A stretch of DNA of 64,000 nt from an uncultured Bacteroidales bacterium (lineage in GTDB: Bacteria > Bacteroidota > Bacteroidia > Bacteroidales > Paludibacteraceae), in assembly GCA_900317345.1 (NCBI GenBank), contig ONGK01000006.1, positions 1 through 64,000 on the forward strand, given 5' to 3'. The notes under the pieces are model-generated. The model had not been told where the DNA came from. It ran no database searches and was given only the letters and a program-made list of their open reading frames with translations. Positions 15,916 to 23,169 of the stretch are shown in pieces. Each line of letters starts with the position of its first letter. Positions within the stretch are counted from its first letter, which is position 1. Both the position numbers and the translations under genes were made by a program.

Positions 15916-16919
15916 TTCAGATATTTTTTGTATGTTTGTTCGAAAAGTCTTACCGCTTGTGCCAGTTGTCCGAATAGCTCTCCTCCGGATGCGTTCATAT
16001 GTCCTCCGCCGTGGAATACCTCGTTGGCCCATATGTTCACAGGCCGGTCGCCTTGCGAGCGGAAAGAGATGCGTATCCGTGGTTTGGGTGTGCCGGGTTT
16101 AGGTCGCTCCTCACGCATAAGCACGGAGTAGAACACCTCGCCTATCTGCAGCGGCATATTCACCAGTCCTTCGCAGTCGCCGGGCTGGTAGTGGAATTGG
16201 TCCAACTCGTCGGCGCTGAGGGTGATGAGCGCCAGATGGTGCTCCGGATAGATGCGCATCTTGCGGTAGAGGGCAAAGCCGGTGAGCCGCATGCGGTCGA
16301 TGGAGAACTGGTCAAAGACGGAGTGGAAGATATACTCCTTATCGATGCCTGCGCGCAGTAGAGCCGCTGCCATCTCGAATACCTCCGGACGGCTGGAGCT
16401 GTACGCAAAATTGCCTGTGTCGGTCATCAAACCCGTATAAAGACAAGTAGCGATGGGATTGGTGATTGGTGATTGGTCATTGTTGATTAACCGATATACA
16501 ATCTCGCATGCGGACGAAGCAGCGGGGTCGGAATAATCCTTTGTCCATCGTCCATTGTCCTCTGTCCCCTTCAAGTGGTGGTCAATCAGTATTTTCGGTG
16601 CCGGGTTGGCCATCATCTTCTCGCCCGCTGTGCTGATACGCTTGGGGTCGTTAAAGTCGGTGCAAATGAATAGGTCTGCTTCGGCAATGAGCACATTGCA
16701 TGCGTCCGGTTCTTTCTCATAGACCTTGATAGCGTCTGCGCCCGGCATCCAGTTGAAGAATGCGGCAAAGGCATTCGGCACAATGACGTGCACGCTACTT
16801 TGAGAGAAGCGGTCCATCACATAGTGATACATCGCCAGCGCGGAACCCATAGCATCGCCGTCCGGCGCCATGTGGGTCAGAATGACTATTTTCTTTGCTT
16901 TTTCAACGATCTCTTTCAT
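15912..16919 (-). CDS. nrnA: DHH-family phosphoesterase, NrnA-like
   Basis: 335 residues. Motifs: 'HMAPDGDAMGS' (Asp20, Asp22), 'CTDFN', 'LIDHH' (DHH at 113-115) and the DHHA1 'HGGGHMNASGG' near the end. Members degrade 2-5-nt RNAs and/or dephosphorylate pAp using Mn2+. Two stretches are unusual: residues about 118-127 and 145-154 are encoded by degenerate heptanucleotide repeats, inserted between conserved blocks without breaking the frame. First gene of a long minus-strand operon with its promoter at 16941-16971. Confidence 0.92.
   Translation of the reverse strand: MKEIVEKAKKIVILTHMAPDGDAMGSALAMYHYVMDRFSQSSVHVIVPNAFAAFFNWMPGADAIKVYEKEPDACNVLIAEADLFICTDFNDPKRISTAGEKMMANPAPKILIDHHLKGTEDNGRWTKDYSDPAASSACEIVYRLINNDQSPITNPIATCLYTGLMTDTGNFAYSSSRPEVFEMAAALLRAGIDKEYIFHSVFDQFSIDRMRLTGFALYRKMRIYPEHHLALITLSADELDQFHYQPGDCEGLVNMPLQIGEVFYSVLMREERPKPGTPKPRIRISFRSQGDRPVNIWANEVFHGGGHMNASGGELFGQLAQAVRLFEQTYKKYLK
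16461..16488. repeat. Heptamer array GGTGATT x4 (degenerate)
   Basis: Units GGTGATT, GGTGATT, GGTCATT, GTTGATT, inside nrnA. They encode the low-complexity segment 'NNDQSPITNP'. The coding-strand unit (AATCACC) is close to that of the yfhO array (CACAAAT rotated: AATCACA). Confidence 0.85.
16541..16568. repeat. Heptamer array TTGTCCA x4 (degenerate)
   Basis: Units TTGTCCA, TCGTCCA, TTGTCCT, CTGTCCC in nrnA, encoding 'GTEDNGRWTK' just after the DHH motif. The coding-strand unit (GGACAAT-like) resembles the AGGACAA repeat at 31564-31598. Confidence 0.75.
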
Positions 16920-16940
16920 AGGTCACATAAAATGCGGGTG

Positions 16941-16971
16941 CAAATTTACTGCTTTTTTTCGATATATGCAA
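16941..16971 (-). promoter_or_regulatory. Bacteroidota-type promoter for nrnA operon
   Basis: Minus-strand TAAATTTG (16941-16948) with TTG at 16969-16971, 20 bp apart, the consensus for the Bacteroidota primary sigma factor. It is 21 bp upstream of the nrnA ATG and is the only clear promoter before a run of 14 genes reaching 1433. Confidence 0.8.
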
Positions 16972-16980
16972 ATAAAAAAA

Positions 16981-17008
16981 GAAAAATCGCCCGTGTGAGC
17001 GATTTTTC
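16981..17008 (-). terminator. Intrinsic terminator after the discoidin-repeat gene
   Basis: Perfect 10-bp stem GAAAAATCGC / GCGATTTTTC with an 8-base loop, followed on the minus strand by a T-run. It lies between the stop of the large surface protein gene and the nrnA promoter. Confidence 0.88.
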
Positions 17009-17025
17009 TCTGCATTGGCCGTTGG

Positions 17026-17071
17026 CTTTGAGCAGCCACAGGCTGCGGTCTTTCTACTTTCTACTTTCTAC
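17026..17071. repeat. CTTTGAGC hairpin plus (TTTCTAC)x3
   Basis: GGCTTTGAGCAGCC, then CACAGGCTGCGGTC, then three perfect TTTCTAC units (17051-17071). The heptamers encode the C-terminal 'ESRK' of the surface protein and run through its stop codon. Second of three such 3'-end elements in the window. Confidence 0.85.
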
Positions 17072-20000
17072 CAGCACTCCTTGCGCGTTGTATTTCTTTC
17101 CTTCGCGGATGATGAAGAGTTGGCCGTCGCGAAGCACCTTCACGGCTTTGCCATTGGCCTTGGCTTCCTCTACGCCGGTGGCAGGGCTCTTCTTGATGCC
17201 CATCGTCAGTTCTTGCATTTGCTGAACGCCTTGGGTTTTCGCCGAGTCTGTCACGTGGAGCGCATGGATAACCAGGCGGTAGTACTGATACGTGCCCGGA
17301 TTATTGCAAGCGAAATCATACTGCGCATTATTACTCTTCTCCAGCACCGTGTCCTTGATTTGGTTGTCGATAATCGTCCATGCGCCTTCATTGAGCATTG
17401 CTGCAGTGGCCTCCGCATCGTTGGCAAAGGTGCCGCCGTAGATGGTCCATGAGTACCAGTTGCGGTTGGGATATTGCTGTGTGTCATTGCCGGTCTTCAG
17501 CTGGTAAGAAATCATTTCAATATCACTCGCCGTCTTCCAAACCACGATATCTTTCGGGCGGTCTTCATACTTCGCGATACCTTTCAATTCACTGCACCAT
17601 TTGCCTGATGAACTTGTTTGATCATTACCATTAAATAACTTATCCGCACGTTGATTATCACTGGTATCCGATCCTTCTTGCTTTGCCAGCACGCTAATGT
17701 TGCTATATGAATAATCATCGTGCTCCGGAACAGTCCGGTTGCCGTAAATGGTAGCAATTAAGGTGTCCGGTGCAATCTCGCTATCTTGTATCTGTATCTT
17801 GTAGTACACATAGTAGTTGCCTACTGTATCGGCTTGCGGCACCTCGGTGCTCCACTCGCCGCCCTCAAGCTTATACAATATGGTGCCGGTCGTTGGAGTA
17901 CCCGCTTCGATGAGCGTCTGCGGATCTCCGGTGGTATATTGGAGATTCGCCTTTGCGGACGGCCGCGTCTGATAGACCGGTACGATGTGCTCGATACCCA
18001 TTGTCAGTTCTCCCATTTGCTGAACGCTTTGGTTTGTTGCCGGGGTTGTCACATGGAGCGCATGAATAACCAGACGGTAGTACTTATACGTGCCCGGATT
18101 ATTGCAAACGAAATTATACCGCTCCAGGTTCTTCTCCTTCAGCACCGTATCGTTGATTTGGTTGTCGATAATCGTCCATCCCTCTTCCGTCGTCAGTGCC
18201 GCTTTGGCTGCATTGTCTGAATCGAATTCACCGCCATAGATGGTCCATGAGTACCAGTTGCGGTTGTGGTAGGTCTCTGCGTCATTACCAATCCGCAATT
18301 CGTAAGAAATCATTTCGATAGCTTTCGCAGTCTTCCAAACCACGATATCTTTCGGACGGTCTTCATATTTCGCGATATCGGTTGTCACGCTGCACCATTT
18401 ATTATAGCTGTCGTATGAATCTGCATCACCATTAAATAACCTATCCGCATGTTGATTACTATCGGTATTGCTTCCTTCTTGCTTTGCCAGCACTGTAATG
18501 CCACCATAAGGATAATTATCGTGAACAGGGACAGTCTTATTGCCATAAATGGTGGTAATCAATGTATCCGGTTCGGACTCAGGATAGCTTTCGGTCTCTT
18601 GAATTTTGTAGTACACATAGTAGTTGCCTACTGTATCGGCTTGCGGCACCTCGGTGCTCCACTCGCCATTCTCGAGTTTATACACTACGGTAGCCCCATT
18701 GGTTGCGCTGCCGGCATTGATGAGCGGCTGAGTATCTCCTGAGTGTTTGAGATATGCCTTTGCGGAAGGTCGCGTCTCATAGGCGGGCGGTGTGCCAGTA
18801 AGGACACCCATCGTCAGTTCTGCCATCTGCTGGATGTTATCCTGCGGGGTGGAATCTTTTCTGATTTCATGGATGACGAGGCGATAGTATTTGTACCAGC
18901 CCGGGTTGTTGCAAGCAAACTGGAAGCTGGAATCGTTAAATGCTTTGAGCACCGTATCGTTGATTTGGTTGTCGATAATCGTCCATCCGTCGTCTGTCAG
19001 CAGCGCCGACTTGGCATCATTATCGGACTCGAATTTACCGCCGTAGAGCGTCCAGGAAGACCAGTTGCGGTTGGGGTATTTCTGCGTATCATTGCCTGTG
19101 ATGAGGGTGTACGAAACCATTTTAACAAATCCCTCGGTCCTCCAAACTACCATATCTTCCGGACGGTCGGAATAGGCAGGGATATCGTTCGTGAAGCTGC
19201 ACCATTTGGTGGTTCTATTGCCATCGAACAATTTGTTTGCTATGTCCTCACCTGTATTGGCTCCTTGTCGCGCATCGAGCACCGTAATCCTATTTGCGTC
19301 ATAGTTCTCGGCGGCTTTGTCAATCGTCGCAGTAACGGTGTTGTTTTCGGGCGTGTAGTCCGCATGACTGGCATCGCCAACCACTTTGTAATACACCGTA
19401 TAGGTGCCGGCATTGGTAGCCTTCGGCAGATCTGCACTCCAATCGGCGTTATCAAGCGAATACTGCATTGTTCCGCCATTTGCCGAACCGGCATTGATGA
19501 GCGTTTTCTCTTCGCCGTCATACACCATGCCCAGTATTGGAGTAGGTACGGAGGTAATAGAAGCCGGCTCCTTCCATACGGCATAGAGGGTGTCAAGACC
19601 TTTGTCCTCTGCAGTAGCCGTGATTGTTGCTTCGTCAAAATATTCCACAGCACCATTCTGGGACGTTGCCCAACCCATGAAGTAATAGCCATCTTTGGTG
19701 AATGTATTCGCTGTCAGGTTACCGCTGTTCTCGATGGTATCTTTGTCCATCGTACCCGTACCGCCGTTGGCATTGAAGGTAACGATTTTGTAGTAAACGG
19801 TTTCAACCAATGTGATATCCTCAATCGTTTTGATACAACTTATCTCCTGCAGAGTGTCCTTCCCTTTGTCTCCGCTTTCTATCACATGGGTCAGCATGAG
19901 CACACAATATGTTGGATCAGGATGTACGCTATAGCGGTAGTCGAAGGTAAATTCCTTGGTATATTCTCCCGAATAGTACCATCCGGCTGTTTCTTCTTGG

Positions 20001-20494
20001 TTTGTATTGACAAAAGGAGGAGCCAGCAGGTATTTCTCGCCGGCATTAGTAGCATGATTATCCGAAAAGTCCACTTTTTTATATTGTAGGCTGATAGGTA
20101 CTGTAGTTTCATCTTGGCTGTAATACAAACAAACCGTAGAGTGATGTTTTTTATTGTGGCTGCCTATCTTGAATTTCCATGAGTAGCGCGTGCGTGCGTA
20201 ACTAGGCGTGCTGAAGCGTGCCTCATACATGGAAAATACGCCCATCTTTCCTTGGGCAGGGCTGGAACCGGTGATGGTGTCGCCAAAAGTACTGTCATTG
20301 TGGTATATTGCGACATTCGCGTTCGGCCATGTGGTAGTAGTTTCGATAAATTGAGAATAGTGAACGGAGTCGTACTCGTTCTTGCCACAAGCCATGGTCT
20401 CACTTCCGTAAGGTACCCATTTGTTTAAGGTGTAGTGTGCCCACATACTCGTTGCGCATAGCAGCGCAGCTGTAAATAATAAAATCTTTTTCAT
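17054..20494 (-). CDS. Large secreted surface protein with three discoidin-like repeats and C-terminal tail
   Basis: 1146 residues with a signal peptide (1-19). A unique N-terminal domain is followed by a Listeria-Bacteroides (InlB B-type) repeat at about 235-305 ('VTFNANGGTGTMDKDTI'), an MBG-like Ig-type segment at about 310-390, and three copies (about 398-570, 660-835, 930-1105) of a module with 'KWCS', 'YxDRPxDxVVWxT', 'NRNWxSWTxYGG', 'GWTIIDNQI' and 'YKYYRLVIHxxxxT', which resembles F5/8 type C carbohydrate-binding domains. The modules alternate with Ig-like linkers ('VGNYYVYYKI'). The end carries the short tail 'VKVLRDGQLFIIREGKKYN' found in three other proteins here. Likely cell-surface or exported glycan-binding protein; ligand unknown. 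Confidence 0.8.
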   Translation of the reverse strand: MKKILLFTAALLCATSMWAHYTLNKWVPYGSETMACGKNEYDSVHYSQFIETTTTWPNANVAIYHNDSTFGDTITGSSPAQGKMGVFSMYEARFSTPSYARTRYSWKFKIGSHNKKHHSTVCLYYSQDETTVPISLQYKKVDFSDNHATNAGEKYLLAPPFVNTNQEETAGWYYSGEYTKEFTFDYRYSVHPDPTYCVLMLTHVIESGDKGKDTLQEISCIKTIEDITLVETVYYKIVTFNANGGTGTMDKDTIENSGNLTANTFTKDGYYFMGWATSQNGAVEYFDEATITATAEDKGLDTLYAVWKEPASITSVPTPILGMVYDGEEKTLINAGSANGGTMQYSLDNADWSADLPKATNAGTYTVYYKVVGDASHADYTPENNTVTATIDKAAENYDANRITVLDARQGANTGEDIANKLFDGNRTTKWCSFTNDIPAYSDRPEDMVVWRTEGFVKMVSYTLITGNDTQKYPNRNWSSWTLYGGKFESDNDAKSALLTDDGWTIIDNQINDTVLKAFNDSSFQFACNNPGWYKYYRLVIHEIRKDSTPQDNIQQMAELTMGVLTGTPPAYETRPSAKAYLKHSGDTQPLINAGSATNGATVVYKLENGEWSTEVPQADTVGNYYVYYKIQETESYPESEPDTLITTIYGNKTVPVHDNYPYGGITVLAKQEGSNTDSNQHADRLFNGDADSYDSYNKWCSVTTDIAKYEDRPKDIVVWKTAKAIEMISYELRIGNDAETYHNRNWYSWTIYGGEFDSDNAAKAALTTEEGWTIIDNQINDTVLKEKNLERYNFVCNNPGTYKYYRLVIHALHVTTPATNQSVQQMGELTMGIEHIVPVYQTRPSAKANLQYTTGDPQTLIEAGTPTTGTILYKLEGGEWSTEVPQADTVGNYYVYYKIQIQDSEIAPDTLIATIYGNRTVPEHDDYSYSNISVLAKQEGSDTSDNQRADKLFNGNDQTSSSGKWCSELKGIAKYEDRPKDIVVWKTASDIEMISYQLKTGNDTQQYPNRNWYSWTIYGGTFANDAEATAAMLNEGAWTIIDNQIKDTVLEKSNNAQYDFACNNPGTYQYYRLVIHALHVTDSAKTQGVQQMQELTMGIKKSPATGVEEAKANGKAVKVLRDGQLFIIREGKKYNAQGVLVESRK

Positions 20495-20532
20495 AAATTA
20501 AAAATTCTTTTAATTTTTGGAGCTTCGGCTTC

Positions 20533-20563
20533 GTCGAGTTGCGTAAGCGAGCTTACACTCGAC
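20533..20563. promoter_or_regulatory. Nested hairpin in leader of the surface-protein gene
   Basis: Outer stem GTCGAGT/ACTCGAC (7 bp) encloses an inner stem GTAAGC/GCTTAC (6 bp). It lies 39-69 bp upstream of the 20494 start codon, in the spacer after the small tail-protein gene. Possible RNA-level control or processing signal; no T-run follows, so it is not a standard terminator. Confidence 0.6.
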
Positions 20564-20581
20564 TAGCACGAACCTTCATAG

Positions 20582-20620
20582 GTGTATATTTTTTTTGTTT
20601 TCAATTTTTGCGATTGTCCT
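20582..20620 (-). repeat. Duplicated leader segment, copy 2
   Basis: About 38 bp nearly identical to 21007-21042 (minus strand starts GGACAATCGCAAAAA, then TGAAAACAAAAAAA). Copy 1 lies in the leader of the 20999 gene, copy 2 in the leader of the 20494 gene. Suggests a duplicated 5' untranslated region. Confidence 0.7.
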
Positions 20621-20630
20621 ATTTCATTTG

Positions 20631-20999
20631 TCACTTTGTACTTTGTACGACTTCCATGCCCATGATTGTGTATTTCTTGCCGCCACGCAGAATATACACC
20701 TGTCCGTTCTCTATAATCTTTACTGCGTCATCATCCTTGACGAGTGTTGCGGAAACAGCAGTGGGGGCTCCTTCTCCAAACTCCACTCGGGCTATCTCGG
20801 CGAATGGTACTGTCAGCAGTACTGAACCTTCGTTATCCACTATATCCACAGCCTCTGCGGACAATACCAGTTTGCGCACGTTCGCCGTTGCAAACTCTCG
20901 GTCAGAACCATTGTTGCTCACTACGCGTATAACCGGTTCTGCGCTCATTCCCGCAGCTATTAGCAGCAAAAGGAAAATAAGGATACTTTGTTTTTTCAT
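20631..20999 (-). CDS. Small secreted protein with shared C-terminal tail
   Basis: 122 residues from the ATG at 20999, which starts a clear signal peptide ('KKQSILIFLLLLIAAGMSA') 53 bp downstream of a promoter. The short mature domain ('VRKLVLSAEAVDIVDNEGS', 'FAEIARVEF') resembles the leading domain of some Bacteroidales exported proteins. It ends in the tail 'VKIIENGQVYILRGGKKYT' shared with three other proteins here. The last codons overlap TTTGTAC heptamers (20635-20648). Function unknown; probably exported with the larger protein downstream in the same transcript. Confidence 0.75.
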   Translation of the reverse strand: MKKQSILIFLLLLIAAGMSAEPVIRVVSNNGSDREFATANVRKLVLSAEAVDIVDNEGSVLLTVPFAEIARVEFGEGAPTAVSATLVKDDDAVKIIENGQVYILRGGKKYTIMGMEVVQSTK

Positions 21000-21006
21000 T
21001 ATAATT

Positions 21007-21042
21007 GTGTATTTTTTTGTTTTCAGTTTTTGCGATTGTCCT
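21007..21042 (-). repeat. Duplicated leader segment, copy 1
   Basis: Partner of 20582-20620; begins 9 bp downstream of the TACCTTTG promoter box and runs almost to the ATG at 20999. Confidence 0.7.
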
Positions 21043-21051
21043 TTGCGGCCG

Positions 21052-21082
21052 CAAAGGTACTGCTTTTTTGCGACATACGCAA
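21052..21082 (-). promoter_or_regulatory. Promoter for the small tail-protein gene
   Basis: Minus-strand TACCTTTG at 21052-21059 with TTG at 21080-21082 (20 bp spacing). Directly upstream lie two palindromic sites (21094-21147). Confidence 0.82.
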
Positions 21083-21093
21083 TAAAAAATGCA

Positions 21094-21147
21094 TTTTTTG
21101 ACGCAAAGTCAAGAAAATCGACCATTTTTTTACGCAAAGTCAAAAAA
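21094..21147. promoter_or_regulatory. Two TTGAC-N5-GTCAA-type palindromes upstream of the promoter
   Basis: Site 1: TTTTTTGAC-GCAAA-GTCAA (core 21098-21112). Site 2: TTTAC-GCAAA-GTCAA (core 21129-21143). Centres are 31 bp apart (three helical turns) and just upstream of the -33 element. A third, perfect copy (TTGAC-GTAAA-GTCAA) is at 27199-27213 before the nuclease gene. Candidate operator for an unknown regulator. Confidence 0.6.
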
Positions 21148-21171
21148 AAGGTCATCCTTTGGGGGTCAGGA

Positions 21172-21206
21172 CATAAAAAAAAACGCAGCCCCGAAGGACT
21201 GCGTTG
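21172..21206 (-). terminator. Intrinsic terminator after the BspA-type gene
   Basis: Stem AACGCAG/CTGCGTT with a loop rich in C and G, followed on the minus strand by about ten T. Located 36 bp past the stop codon at 21242. Confidence 0.88.
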
Positions 21207-21218
21207 GTTTTGTCTACC

Positions 21219-21259
21219 GGCTTTGAGCGCCAGCGGTCTTTCTACTTTCTACTTTCTAC
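21219..21259. repeat. CTTTGAGC hairpin plus (TTTCTAC)x3
   Basis: CCGGCTTTGAGCGCCAGCGG then TC and three TTTCTAC units (21239-21259). Overlaps the end of the BspA-type gene and encodes its 'VESRK' C-terminus. Third copy of the 3'-end element. Confidence 0.85.
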
Positions 21260-21733
21260 TATTTGCCCTGTGATACTATAAGTCTTGTCGTCCGTGAGGA
21301 TATAGACATTGCCGTTCTTGATCAGTTTCTGCGCGGGGTTGGCGGGGTTGGTATATACCGCCGGAGCAGAAAAAGGTTCGTCGGCTTGATAAACGGCTTG
21401 CAGAGTGATGCCGTCTGTTAGCATTGTAGAAACAGTCTGCCATCCTACAAACGTAAAGCCGGCAATAGTCGGCGCTACGGGCACATAGAGTGTAACTACA
21501 TGGTTGTATAAGGCTTGGCTATCTTTATCCACATAGTTAATCGTATAATCGCCTTCGACAGTCTTGTGCGTAAACTCTTTCCACACATTGGCAGCCTGAT
21601 ACAGGCTTACCGACTCCTTCGGCACATTGAGTACGCAGGTGGATTTGTTAACATTATCAAACACATTGCTATTGATGCTCTGCGGTGTAGTGGCATAGTT
21701 GGTCACAGCAACCAAGGAAAGCAGAACTTCCAA
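21242..21733 (-). CDS. BspA-type surface protein, C-terminal piece (frameshifted)
   Basis: True continuation of the LRR gene begins near 21715 ('LVAVTNYATTPQSINSNVF'), in a frame different from the N-terminal piece. It holds the end of the BspA LRR domain ('CVLNVPKESVSLYQAANVW'), an InlB-like repeat ('AGFTFVGWQTVSTML') and the shared tail 'QKLIKNGNVYILTDDKTYS' ending in VESRK. The ATG at 21733 lies in shadow sequence, so the intact gene would be 21242..22388. Confidence 0.72.
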   Translation of the reverse strand: MEVLLSLVAVTNYATTPQSINSNVFDNVNKSTCVLNVPKESVSLYQAANVWKEFTHKTVEGDYTINYVDKDSQALYNHVVTLYVPVAPTIAGFTFVGWQTVSTMLTDGITLQAVYQADEPFSAPAVYTNPANPAQKLIKNGNVYILTDDKTYSITGQIVESRK

Positions 21734-22388
21734 TGCTGGTGACGCTATTCGGAATCGTCACAGAGGTCAAACCTTTGCACAGAAAGAAAGCACCCTCTCC
21801 AATGATGGTGACGCTACTCGGAATCGTCACAGAGGTCAAACCGCTGCAACCCCCGAAAGCACTACTTCCAATGCTGGTGACGCTATTACCAATCGTCACA
21901 GAGGTCAAATGGTAGCACTCATAGAAAGCATAATCTCCAATGCCGGTGACGCTATTTGGAATCGTCACAGAGGTCAAACCGGTGCAATAAGAGAAAGCAG
22001 TATTTCCAATGCTGGTGACGTGATTACCAATCGTCACAGAGGTCAAACCGCTGCAACCATCGAAAGCATCACTTCCAATGCTGGTAACGCGATTGGGAAT
22101 CTCAATCGAGGTCAAACCGCTGCAATCGCGGAAAGCCCATTCTCCAATGCTGGTGATGCCATCCGGCAGAGATACATACTTAATGTATGATTTGTAATCA
22201 TACCAAGGAGCAAAATCTGGATCTCCATGCCAGTTTGTCATTTCGCCACTACCGGTAATGGTGAGTGTGCTGTCATTGGTGTTTAATGACCACGTGAGAT
22301 TGGCGCCGCAAGAGCCATCATAGATGGCGGCTTGGGTAATTCCTGCACAGGATAGCAGGGCGAGGAGGAAAATGGAAATTTTTTTCAT
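21669..22388 (-). CDS. BspA-type leucine-rich-repeat surface protein, N-terminal piece
   Basis: 240-residue frame. Signal peptide (1-20), a short domain ('LTWSLNTNDSTLTITGSG') typical of BspA proteins, then about six 23-residue LRR_5 repeats ('GLTSVTIPNSVTSIGSSAF'). After 'GSSAF' (about 21717) the frame leaves the family: the expected next words of the repeat are missing (about 14 bases fewer than a full repeat start would need) and the rest continues in another frame. BspA-like proteins are exported adhesins or host-binding proteins. Confidence 0.78.
   Translation of the reverse strand: MKKISIFLLALLSCAGITQAAIYDGSCGANLTWSLNTNDSTLTITGSGEMTNWHGDPDFAPWYDYKSYIKYVSLPDGITSIGEWAFRDCSGLTSIEIPNRVTSIGSDAFDGCSGLTSVTIGNHVTSIGNTAFSYCTGLTSVTIPNSVTGIGDYAFYECYHLTSVTIGNSVTSIGSSAFGGCSGLTSVTIPSSVTIIGEGAFFLCKGLTSVTIPNSVTSIGSSAFLGCCDQLCHYTAEHQ
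21729..22150. repeat. 69-bp tandem repeats encoding LRR units
   Basis: About six copies with 69-bp period; the segment GAATCGTCACAGAGGTCAAA recurs in each. They encode the 23-residue LRR units and could recombine to change repeat number. A long plus-strand frame across them is an antisense by-product. Confidence 0.85.
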
Positions 22389-22428
22389 GATGTAATATAA
22401 TTTAACGATTCATATTCAATTCCGACCG

Positions 22429-22459
22429 CAAAATTACTGCTTTTTTCTCAAATACGCAA
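22429..22459 (-). promoter_or_regulatory. Promoter for the BspA-type gene
   Basis: Minus-strand TAATTTTG at 22429-22436 and TTG at 22457-22459, 20 bp apart, 40 bp upstream of the ATG at 22388. Confidence 0.82.
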
Positions 22460-22580
22460 GTTTTTTTGCAATTTTTCGGACACTTTTTCTGCTCAAAAGT
22501 CTCTAAATATTTACTCAAATCTACTAAAATATTTACTCAAACAACGTGATGCTTATCTAAATTATATAACAGGCGGGTAC

Positions 22581-22724
22581 TCACTTGAGCACCCGCTTGA
22601 TTCCTTCATCAGTTATCATAAACCATGAACCTTGCGCATTATATACCTTCTCCCCGCGGAGGATGAAGATCTGGTCGTCAATCATTACTTTTTGCGGAGC
22701 GAAGACCTTATTAAAGGGGGGCTT
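22581..22724 (-). pseudogene. Orphan C-terminal tail fragment
   Basis: A stop-to-stop frame with no signal peptide or start that encodes 'KVMIDDQIFILRGEKVYNAQ' followed by 23 residues to a stop at 22581. It clearly matches the tail shared by four proteins in this region. It is out of phase with the lipoprotein gene just upstream, whose own stop (22738) precedes it; C6 and T7 runs lie between. Probably the remnant of a deleted tail-protein gene, or the displaced end of the lipoprotein gene. The hairpin GCGGGTGCTC/GAGTACCCGC overlaps its stop. Confidence 0.65.
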
Positions 22725-22737
22725 TTATAAAAAAATA

Positions 22738-23169
22738 CTACTGCCGCTCAATGGTGACGGAGTCGGTACCGGCGGGGTATAGGATTTCTGGGTTACAATC
22801 CGGGGCAAGAATGATTTTGCTGACCCAGAGTGCGTTCTGCAGATTGAGTTGTTTGAGAAGCGGGTTGCCGCTCAAATCAATGGTCTCGAGGGTTGTGTTA
22901 CCGACGGAGAGCGCCTCTAAGTTCGGGAACGACCGCAGGAAGGTGTAATCCTCAATGATATTGAGCCGTCCGCCTTTATCCAGAATGAGCACTTTGGCTG
23001 CTTCTGCCTCTGCCACGGTGACGATGCCGTCGCTATCGGCGTCACAAATCGTAAAACACTGTGAGAACATGTCTTCGTCTGTGATACGAATGACCGCCTC
23101 GTCGGCTTTCTGCTTGCTGCACGCCATACAGGCGAGTGCCAGCAGACTAAAAAGAATCGTTTTTTTCAT
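22738..23169 (-). CDS. Small lipoprotein with EF-hand-like loop
   Basis: 143 residues with a lipoprotein signal ('LLALACMACS', lipobox Cys at 17). An EF-hand-like 'DADSDGIVTVAEAE' loop (about 44-57) may bind Ca2+, and 'FPNLEALSVGNTTLETIDLS' looks like one or two leucine-rich turns. Last gene of a four-gene operon; its ATG overlaps the previous stop by 1 bp (TAATG). Function unknown. Confidence 0.7.
   Translation of the reverse strand: MKKTILFSLLALACMACSKQKADEAVIRITDEDMFSQCFTICDADSDGIVTVAEAEAAKVLILDKGGRLNIIEDYTFLRSFPNLEALSVGNTTLETIDLSGNPLLKQLNLQNALWVSKIILAPDCNPEILYPAGTDSVTIERQ

Noticed and set aside
18743..20089. 448-codon plus-strand frame opposite the surface protein
   Set aside because: Shadow of the discoidin-repeat gene; its repeats mirror the coding repeats.
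21699..22190. Repetitive plus-strand frame (SNAGDAI...NRHRGQ units)
   Set aside because: Antisense of the 69-bp LRR repeats; no signal, no start context.
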